NCBI GenBank assembly: GCA_030019205.1
Contig: JASEFH010000009.1
Location: 37,685-101,684 of the forward strand
DNA from: Methanomicrobiales archaeon
GTDB taxonomy: Archaea; Halobacteriota; Methanomicrobia; Methanomicrobiales; JACTUA01
Reading direction: 5' to 3'
DNA length: 64,000 nt
In this document: in pieces, positions 57,582 through 64,000 of the stretch
How the letters are laid out: the number at the start of each line of letters is the position of its first letter
Position numbering within the stretch: position 1 is the first letter of the stretch
Notes under the pieces: generated by a model
Told to the model about the DNA's origin: nothing
Seen by the model: the letters and a program-made list of their open reading frames with translations, nothing else
Database searches by the model: none
Position numbers and translations under genes: made by a program

Positions 57582-58721
57582 TTACTGTTCAGTGATCTCT
57601 CGAATACAGTCGGTGATGTACCCTACATCGGAGACTGTCATCCCCGGATAGAGGGGGAGGGTGAGCTCGTGGTCTCCTGCGAACTCGGTCCACGGCAGGG
57701 ATCCCCTGGCAGCACCGAGTGTCTGCCTGTAGTAGGTAAAGAGATGGATGGGGGGGTAATGGATGCTCGTCTGTATCCCCTCTTCCTTCAGCGAGGCCAT
57801 CAATGTGGTGCGGTCGAGCTCACCCGACACAATCACAGGCATGATGTGGTGCGACGACCCCTCGGGATAATGCTGGAAGGGGCATGAAATTCCCGGTATT
57901 CCCTCGAGCCTCCGCCTGTACTCCGATACGAGGTTGGCCCTCTGGCGATTCATGGTATCCAGTCTCCTCAGCTGGACGATGCCAAGAGCGGAGGCGATCT
58001 CTGTCAGGCGGTAGTTGAAACCCAGGTCCGTGACATCGTAACTGAATCCATGCCCGCGATGGCGATCCCACGTCAGGCTCGTCATGCCATGGGACCGCAG
58101 AAGGCGGACCTTCTCCGCAAGTGCATCATCGTTCGTGACAATCATCCCCCCCTCGCCGGTGGTCAGGTTCTTGTTCGCGAAGAAACTGAAGCACCCGATG
58201 TCTCCCATCGATCCGCACTTTGCACCGCGGTATTCCGCCCCGAGAGCGTGCGCCGCATCCTCGATCAGGGGAAGGCCGTTCTCCTCGGCCACAGTAAGCA
58301 GAATTCGCATATCGCAGGGATATCCTGCATAGTGAACCACCGTGATTGCGCGTGTCTCAGGCGTCACGTTCTCCCACACCGCTTCGGGAGATATATTCAG
58401 GTCGTCCGGGCCGTTGATATCTGCAAAGAGGGGTGACCCTCCGCAATAGAGGATGGAGTTCGATGTGGCCACGAAGGTGAGAGACGGCGTGATGACTCTA
58501 TCCCCTGATGAGATCCCGAGCACCCTGTGCGCAATATGAAGGGCGGCCGTGCCACTGGAGACGGCAAAGGCATGGCGGGTGCCGACGTAGTCCGCGAATA
58601 GCCGCTCGAACTCTTCCGTGACCGCCCCCATCGAGAGCCAGCGGGAAGCGAGCACCTCCCGTACCGCAGAGAGCTCCTCTTCGTCCAAGGTGATATCCGA
58701 GAGCGGGATCTTCCAGGCCAC
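57582..58721 (-). CDS. DegT/DnrJ/EryC1/StrS family sugar aminotransferase
   Basis: A 379-residue PLP enzyme. The Schiff-base residue is Lys184 in FFANKNLTTGEGG; AVSSGTAALHIA and IEDAAHALGAEYRG are family motifs. It aminates a keto-sugar nucleotide for surface glycan synthesis. The GTG start directly follows the TAA of the preceding nucleotidyltransferase gene, so the genes are coupled. Third gene of an epimerase-nucleotidyltransferase-aminotransferase operon. Confidence 0.9.
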   Translation of the reverse strand: MAWKIPLSDITLDEEELSAVREVLASRWLSMGAVTEEFERLFADYVGTRHAFAVSSGTAALHIAHRVLGISSGDRVITPSLTFVATSNSILYCGGSPLFADINGPDDLNISPEAVWENVTPETRAITVVHYAGYPCDMRILLTVAEENGLPLIEDAAHALGAEYRGAKCGSMGDIGCFSFFANKNLTTGEGGMIVTNDDALAEKVRLLRSHGMTSLTWDRHRGHGFSYDVTDLGFNYRLTEIASALGIVQLRRLDTMNRQRANLVSEYRRRLEGIPGISCPFQHYPEGSSHHIMPVIVSGELDRTTLMASLKEEGIQTSIHYPPIHLFTYYRQTLGAARGSLPWTEFAGDHELTLPLYPGMTVSDVGYITDCIREITEQ

Positions 58722-59438
58722 TTACCCACCTGCCATGCCGAGTGTCGGGTATATCCTGTCTATCTCCGCATTGGCGCGGCGGTAGTCCTCCTCCCTGCCG
58801 ATGTCCAGCCAGTAGCAGTCGGCGATATGGGCCCGCACCGGTTCCCCCTCGCGGATCAGCCTCTCGATCAGGTGCGGGAAGTCAAGGTATGTGTGAGGTT
58901 CCACGTACTGAAGCACCTCCGGCTCAAACGCGTAGATCCCCATGCTCACCATATGCTCGACGGTCGGCTTCTCATTGTAGCGGACAATGTTCTGATCACT
59001 ATCTGTCTCCACGATCCCAAAATCGATGGAGTACCGCTTGCGGTTCAGGGCGACCGTCGCCATCGCCCCGCCCCGACGGTGAGCATCCAGGAGATCCGAG
59101 TAGGAGAGCGTGGTCAGAATATCCCCGTTCATCATCAGGAACGTCTCGTCCAGGAGAGGTTTGATCAGCCCCAGGCACCCGGCGGTGCCGAGCGGGGTCT
59201 CCTCGCGGGAGTAGGATATATTCAGGCCGAAACGGCTGCCGTCCCCGAAGAACGCTGCGATGAGTTCGGAAAGGTAGCCGACGGCGATGATCACGTCGGT
59301 GATACCGTGGTGGCGGAGTTGCCGCAGGACGATCTCCAGGATGGGCTTATCCCCTACGGGCATCAGGGGTTTGGGGATGACGGTCGTGTAGGGCTCCAGC
59401 CTGCGCCCTCTTCCTCCGGCAAGGATTACGGCTTTCAT
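58722..59438 (-). CDS. Sugar-1-phosphate nucleotidyltransferase
   Basis: A 238-residue protein. AVILAGGRGRRLEPYT and PKPLMPVGDKPILE form the nucleotide and sugar-phosphate site; FLMMNGDILT carries the metal Asp. It makes an NDP-sugar from a sugar-1-phosphate and NTP; the particular sugar is not evident. It lies 3 nt downstream of the epimerase gene. Confidence 0.9.
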   Translation of the reverse strand: MKAVILAGGRGRRLEPYTTVIPKPLMPVGDKPILEIVLRQLRHHGITDVIIAVGYLSELIAAFFGDGSRFGLNISYSREETPLGTAGCLGLIKPLLDETFLMMNGDILTTLSYSDLLDAHRRGGAMATVALNRKRYSIDFGIVETDSDQNIVRYNEKPTVEHMVSMGIYAFEPEVLQYVEPHTYLDFPHLIERLIREGEPVRAHIADCYWLDIGREEDYRRANAEIDRIYPTLGMAGG

Positions 59439-59441
59439 GGG

Positions 59442-60431
59442 TCAGACGGCATACTGCCCGACTTTATATAAGTTCGTCCTTCCCGCTATCCATTTTATCG
59501 TCTCCTCCAGCCCCGTATCCAGCGGCATCAGGGGGGACCAGCCGAGCATCTCCCGCGCCCGGGTGTTGTCGCACCAGAGCCGCTCCACCTCGCTCTCCCT
59601 CGGGCGGAGACGGGCGGGATCGATGCGGATCTCGATCTCCCTGCCGAGCAGGGATGCCACCTTGCGGGCAATATCCCCAATCGCGATCTCGTAGTTCGAC
59701 CCGATGTTGATCGTCTCACCTATCGTGCGAGCGGACTCGGCCACGGCGATGAACCCCCGCACGGTATCCGTTACATAGGTATAATCCCGGGTCGTATGCG
59801 TCGCCCCGAGGTCGATCGAATCCCGGCAGAGTGCCTGAGTGATGATCGCGGGAATAACAGCGCGGGCGGACTGCCGGGGCCCATAGGTGTTGAAGGGGCG
59901 GATGGTAGCAACGGGGAGACCAAAGGAACGGTGAAAGCTCTCGGCGATCTTATCGGCAGCGATCTTGCTGGCCGAATAGGGGGACTGGCCCTGGAGCGGG
60001 TGCTCCTCGTCGATCGGGACATACCGGGCGGTTCCGTACACCTCGCTCGTGGATGTATGGATCACCCGCTCCACCCCATACTCCCGCGCTGCCTGAAGGA
60101 CATTCACCGCACCCATGACATTCGTCTCTATCGTCTCCCGGGGATGGAGATAGGAGTACGGGATGGCGATGAGGGAGCCAAGATGAAAGATCGTTTCAAC
60201 GCCCTTCACAGCCGCGCGGACGGCATCGGCGTCCCGGAGGTCGCCCATCACGACCTCCACCCGATCGATTTGCTGCGGAGTCAGCATCTCCAGGAGGCCG
60301 CGATCGTTCCTCGAGTTGTAGCGGACGAACGCCCGTACGCTCGCACCCAGCTCCACCAGATGCTCGGTGAGGTGGCTTCCAATAAACCCTCCCGCTCCGG
60401 TGACCAGCACACGCTTGTCGTTCCAGTCCAA
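59442..60431 (-). CDS. NDP-sugar epimerase/dehydratase (extended SDR)
   Basis: About 329 residues. The NAD site VLVTGAGGFIGSH, the active-site region TSTSEVYG and the YxxxK motif in SPYSASKIAADK are intact. RPFNTYGPRQSARAVIP matches dTDP-glucose dehydratase or UDP-sugar epimerase-type enzymes. TTG 60431 is chosen because GGGGGAGGG lies 3 nt upstream and a TATA box (minus-strand GCTATATTAC, 60461-60470) places the transcript start near 60440. First gene of the sugar operon. Confidence 0.88.
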   Translation of the reverse strand: MDWNDKRVLVTGAGGFIGSHLTEHLVELGASVRAFVRYNSRNDRGLLEMLTPQQIDRVEVVMGDLRDADAVRAAVKGVETIFHLGSLIAIPYSYLHPRETIETNVMGAVNVLQAAREYGVERVIHTSTSEVYGTARYVPIDEEHPLQGQSPYSASKIAADKIAESFHRSFGLPVATIRPFNTYGPRQSARAVIPAIITQALCRDSIDLGATHTTRDYTYVTDTVRGFIAVAESARTIGETINIGSNYEIAIGDIARKVASLLGREIEIRIDPARLRPRESEVERLWCDNTRAREMLGWSPLMPLDTGLEETIKWIAGRTNLYKVGQYAV

Positions 60432-60984
60432 ATACCCTCCCCCTATGACAACCTGGAATCGTAATATAGCCATCACACTAATATACATATGCATCACTGG
60501 ATCTCTTCGGAGAGGTGTGGACCTGTCGACGCTATCTCGACGATGACACTCCACGCACAAGGTCGGCGATTGTCCGGAGAGTTCCAGAGGGCCGGAGACT
60601 GCATCTCAATCAGAGGATCGGACCTGAGCATCCATACAGGCCTCCTGACAGCATTCGGTCCCTGAACTTGGAACAGCATCCTGAGATGACGTGTTGGCAC
60701 ACGCAGTGTCAGGTCCACTATTGCCAATCGATTCCAGATTCGATATCCGTCGCGCCTCTCGAGGGCAATTTTTGGGGCCTATGGAGATCCTCTACAGCCC
60801 GAATTCTCCGCGGGCAGGGAAATGTCTATGAGAACTGCGGCTCCTTGTCGATCTGACCAAATACAAAAACAAAGGAGCCGATCTTAGTGCCAGCATCCTA
60901 GTATATCAGCCCTACCGAAACAGCGATATCCACTGTCCGAGCATCCCATCTCCCCCCCCCTATTATTTCACATACTCATAGAAA
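60432..60984. other. Intergenic region upstream of the sugar operon
   Basis: It contains the operon promoter (60461-60470). The rest, up to the transposase relic, shows no supportable gene. Confidence 0.4.
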
Positions 60985-61819
60985 ATCTACATCCAACACC
61001 AGCTGATGGTGCCCCTTCTGCTAAAGGAACAGTCGGGACAGGATTATCGCGGGTTCCCTGAGCTGCTCGATTTCATGCACCCGATCCAGCAGATGCTTAT
61101 GTGGAGATGGTTTAGCACTTCGCCGCGCTCCACAGGTTTCTTCAACTAACACAGTCGCTCTGGTTGAGGCTAATCCAGAAACCTCTGGCGCTTCTCGGTA
61201 CAGGCGAAGAATTGTCATCGTGGTCACCGCCATCGATACCCGCTGGTTTACCAGCACCGACGCCAGCTGCTATCACTCCCTTTGGACCGAGAAAACCCGC
61301 ACACGATTCTTAAAGGTCTCCCTAGCGGTGGATGCCACACAACAGGTGATCCTTGCTGCTGCCATGACCCGGTACCCGATCCCCGACGTCTGGATGGCCC
61401 GCAGCCTGCTCACCCTTTCGCACCGGACCCGAAAGGCCGCCTCTTACGTTCCCGACAAGAGATACGGTGCTGAGTTCATCCATCGCCGGATCCAGGAGGC
61501 GATACAGGTAAAACCCCGGATCCCGGCCCGGAATCGGGAGCGGAAACGGATTCGTGGAAGATATCGGATGGAGCTCGTCAGAATCTTCGATGAGAAGACC
61601 TATCACCGCAGAGATCGCGTGGAAACTGCATTCTTTGGCCTGAAAAGAATCACGGGAGAGAGTCTGAAAGCTCGAACCTACCGACTCCAGGCCATAGATC
61701 TCAAACTTAAAACCAGTATCTACAACCTGAAGAGAACCCTCGCACTCTGCCCATCCCACATCATGGTTAATAATTTCTCCAGAGCCTCTATTTATGGCCT
61801 TCAAGAGAGGTTTGATTAA
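60985..61819 (+). mobile_element. IS5-type transposase relic
   Basis: The N-terminal piece LLLKEQSGQDYRGFPELLDF and MHPIQQML lies at 61018-61100, followed by stops. The main piece from 61220 reads TAIDTRWFTSTDASCYHSLW, FLKVSLAVDATQQVILAAAM, then YHRRDRVETAFFGLKRITGE to a stop at 61819. The D-D-E-type positions of an IS4/IS5-like DDE domain are recognisable, but frameshifts separate the N-terminus. No terminal repeats were identified. Confidence 0.6.
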
Positions 61820-61880
61820 GCTATTGGAGTGTTTTAAAATATTCCGCTTCGGATTTGAGATGTAGTATCCCGAATTCATT

Positions 61881-62740
61881 TTACTTCCACCACCCCATGG
61901 CATAGCCGAGGATTCGTTCCGGCGGCAACCGGTACCAGAAGACATTGCAGGGCTCATCGAAATGGAGACACATAGTGGCTGGATCACGCTTTGCCAATGG
62001 GTCCCTCTCTCGACTGAACCGAACTTCTGCACCCTCCGTTCCCCCTCCCGGAAGAATCGCCCGATCTTCCCGTTCATCTGGAGATGGCGGACCCCGCCCA
62101 CGATGTGGCGGATTCCCTTCTCCGGGAGATACTCCTTGAAGGTGTGCCGGGACTCTTCACAGTTCCGGGGAGCAACGAACTGGGTCCCGAGGTCGGTCAG
62201 GATCTCATCCGGGATACCATACTCCTTGAATCCTTTCTCCAGGACGGAAATCGCATTCTCCGTCGTCGGACGATCGAAGGTACCGTAACAGGTGATGAGA
62301 CGGCTGGCATCATCCATGAACGCGATCAGCCCGAGCCGTTTCCCGCCTCCCCTGCCACTAGGACAGCGCGTGATCCCGCTCGCCCGGACCCATTTCCGCT
62401 GTCTATTCTCCTTCATATTCTCCTCAATCAGGTCATTCCTCAGCAAAATCCGATAGATCGTGGTGTGGAGGATATGCGTCCCGACCACGTCCTCGATCTT
62501 CTTCTTCGGGAGCACCGAATCCAGGTCGAAGACGGCATGGAGCTGCAGGACGAGATTCCCAGTCCCCTCATCGAGGGCTCCCCCCGGTCTTCGGTTCACG
62601 GGAATGGTCTCGGTCTCCAGGAACCGGTGAATGAGCTGGTTGACCCGCTGCCGCGCCACCGGGAAGAATTCGGCAATCCGCCGGACCGGTCTTCCCTCGA
62701 GGAATTGGTGAATGATCCGAGTGATATCCCGATCGGTCAC
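61881..62740 (-). mobile_element. IS481-type transposase relic
   Basis: The helix-turn-helix region RRIAEFFPVARQRVNQLIHR, then KIEDVVGTHILHTTIYRILL, then LGLIAFMDDASRLITCYG, ILTDLGTQFVAPRNC and NGKIGRFFREGERRVQKFGS follow the IS481-like integrase order. The segment with the first catalytic Asp (HMDW type) is deleted after VRASGITRC. The last catalytic Glu is Gly (NGKIGRFF for NGKIERFF). The true C-terminus (WYRLPPERILGYAMGWWK) is in a shifted frame. It is inactive. Confidence 0.65.
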
Positions 62741-63040
62741 ATTGATCACAGGATAGTCTTGTGGAGATGTTAAATTATTCCGGGATACTACAGCTTCTGA
62801 TCCGAGATCCTGGAGGATCTCACGACAATCAGATAGAGACCAACTTGGGACCGGGATCATACCAGCATGATCAATCGTGTCTAATAATTCGCTCGTAAAT
62901 TGATCAACACTCACATTTTTGCTCGATGAACGTATTTGTTCAAAATTCAAAGAGAAGCGGCCGGGAACTGGTGTTCCCACCAGCCCCATAGGAGCACTCC
63001 CGCCCATTATATACCGATACAGGAGGTTCGGAAACCGTAT
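62741..63040 (-). pseudogene. Gene fragment fused in frame to the transposase relic
   Basis: The sequence upstream of the transposase in the same frame (RFPNLLYRYIMGGSAPMGLV, FTSELLDTIDHAGMIPVPSW, EILQDLGSEAVVSRNN) is not part of IS481-type proteins. It looks like the N-terminal part of a host gene interrupted by the insertion. The family is not recognised. Confidence 0.4.
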
Positions 63041-63233
63041 GTGTTCTGCCGTGTTCTCTTTCCGGGAGATTGCGATGGACAGGGTTCAATCCTAAAAGTG
63101 TGGATACCCGATCATCCTTCGGCGAGGGAGGTCAGATTCCCAGCTTTTCGGGGAATTTACGGGAAATATTACCAGTACCTGGGAGAATATTAATAATCCG
63201 CACCACCCGGTGGGTCTCACAGACCTTGTGCGA

Positions 63234-63776
63234 TCAGGGGTTTATCCTGCGGAGCCAGGCTTCTCTCCAGTACAGGAAACAAGATCTATCGCAGCCATAG
63301 TGAGCTTTGCCATCACAATAGACGCCTTCCAAGAAGACAGTCGGGCTGCGAAGTCTCCGAATCTCACCGGTCGATTCTGCCATGATCCGCTCAACTCTCT
63401 TGAACACCCTGAATTTTTTGCCGCAGAACGCCTTCATCTCCGGCATAAAGTTCAAGCCTTTGTACTTGCCCCGCTCATCAAGTGTAGCAATTATCTCCTC
63501 TTCGGATCGGACCTGAACCCATTCCCCCGGTTCGAGATGAAGTTCCTCGGGAATCGTTTCTTCGGGAACCTGTCCAACCTCGGAAGCTGAGGTACCCTTT
63601 GAATTTTTATGGGTCATTTGCAGGATTAACCTGCCTGAGGGACCCAGGATCCTGTTCTTTGAGAGAGCAGGCATGATGCGGTTATCCTTCCACCATTGAT
63701 ACGAGATGGGTACGAACTCCTCGGATATTTCAATTATCTCCCCATATACCGAGTTGCATGAATTATTCTGTTCCAT
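63234..63776 (-). CDS. Conserved protein with C-terminal Cys motif, polysaccharide-locus type
   Basis: A 180-residue protein. The C-terminal 105 residues are strongly patterned: LEPGEWVQVRSEEEIIATLD, FMPEMKAFCGKKFRVFKRV, then VYCDGKAHYGCDRSCFLYWR. Cys in CDG-H-GCxxxC suggest a metal or cluster site. I recall the same arrangement in proteins encoded in bacterial exopolysaccharide and natural-product loci, without a known activity. It lies 2.8 kb from the sugar-nucleotide operon on the same strand, with transposase relics between. Confidence 0.65.
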   Translation of the reverse strand: MEQNNSCNSVYGEIIEISEEFVPISYQWWKDNRIMPALSKNRILGPSGRLILQMTHKNSKGTSASEVGQVPEETIPEELHLEPGEWVQVRSEEEIIATLDERGKYKGLNFMPEMKAFCGKKFRVFKRVERIMAESTGEIRRLRSPTVFLEGVYCDGKAHYGCDRSCFLYWREAWLRRINP

Positions 63777-63935
63777 GATTCACCTCAAACGCCGCCTTTA
63801 CCTATCGGGGAAGGTATATATAAGTTCTGTTCCACGTGCTCTGTTGAATATCTCCCCCACATTCGTACCGAAGAGGATTTCGAATAACCTCTCTCTCAAC
63901 CACAAGAGCTTTACCGGAGCATGACGCATACGTGA

Positions 63936-64000
63936 ATGAGGGACTCACTCACCGATTTTGCCCTGAACGAGGAGTACAAACGCATCGAGAAACTCGGGGA
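63936..64000 (+). mobile_element. Start of another IS5-type transposase (cut by window end)
   Basis: ATG 63936 opens MRDSLTDFALNEEYKRIEKL and G, which resembles the N-terminus of IS5-group transposases (xDFALxEEYxRxxxLGD). Only 21 residues are visible. Confidence 0.5.

Overview
The window comes from a GC-rich euryarchaeal methanogen, most likely of the order Methanomicrobiales. Direct support is a methanogenesis marker 14 gene, an archaeal DnaG primase, Alba, ribosomal protein S17e, an FtsZ2-type tubulin homologue, CDP-archaeol synthase, a tetraether lipid synthase-like radical SAM enzyme, an archaeosine-type radical SAM enzyme and TATA boxes of archaeal type. The order is an inference from gene content and protein style; no 16S rRNA gene lies here.

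Positions 1-31000 are mostly housekeeping genes. A CbiO ATPase end and a cobyrinate or Ni-sirohydrochlorin amidase start the window. They are followed by a KGG-repeat hydrophilin, beta-carbonic anhydrase, a thioredoxin-like protein, a TPR protein, carA-carB, a lipoprotein with a degenerate transglutaminase fold, argG, an FMN-binding protein, methanogenesis marker 14 with a small partner, purD-argF, carS-pyrE, the tetraether synthase, an alanine dehydrogenase-like protein, UPF0058, dnaG, a DUF167 protein and pyrC. Relics lie between them: a multiply frameshifted gene, an IS1595-type transposase and a TPR gene.

Positions 31000-48600 hold hypC-hypA-hypE behind a tRNA-Ser(UGA), an anchored surface protein, an archaeosine-type radical SAM enzyme, a TIGR00300-type ornithine cyclodeaminase, cobD-cobY, a small ribbon-helix-helix gene directly upstream of ftsZ2, a coiled-coil protein, a DUF373 membrane protein, the ferredoxin-asd-albA group and the thiN-rps17e-dapA-dapB operon. 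The ribbon-helix-helix-ftsZ2 leader carries a perfect 38-nt palindrome inside a short ORF with a strong Shine-Dalgarno site. This is the most striking unexplained regulatory structure in the window.

Positions 48600-64000 are accessory. They contain relics of a HicB antitoxin and a surface protein, a NosD-like beta-helix protein, a HEPN gene with a frameshifted nucleotidyltransferase partner, small secreted proteins, a subtilase split by a frameshift, a frameshifted membrane hydrolase, a three-gene nucleotide-sugar operon and a set of decayed transposases at the right end.

Many intergenic stretches of 0.5-2 kb carry no recognisable gene. Five of them share a short dispersed GC-rich repeat with the core CCCCGCC(A/G)GT(A/G)CGATA or a close variant. 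No CRISPR array, rRNA gene or intact insertion sequence was seen.
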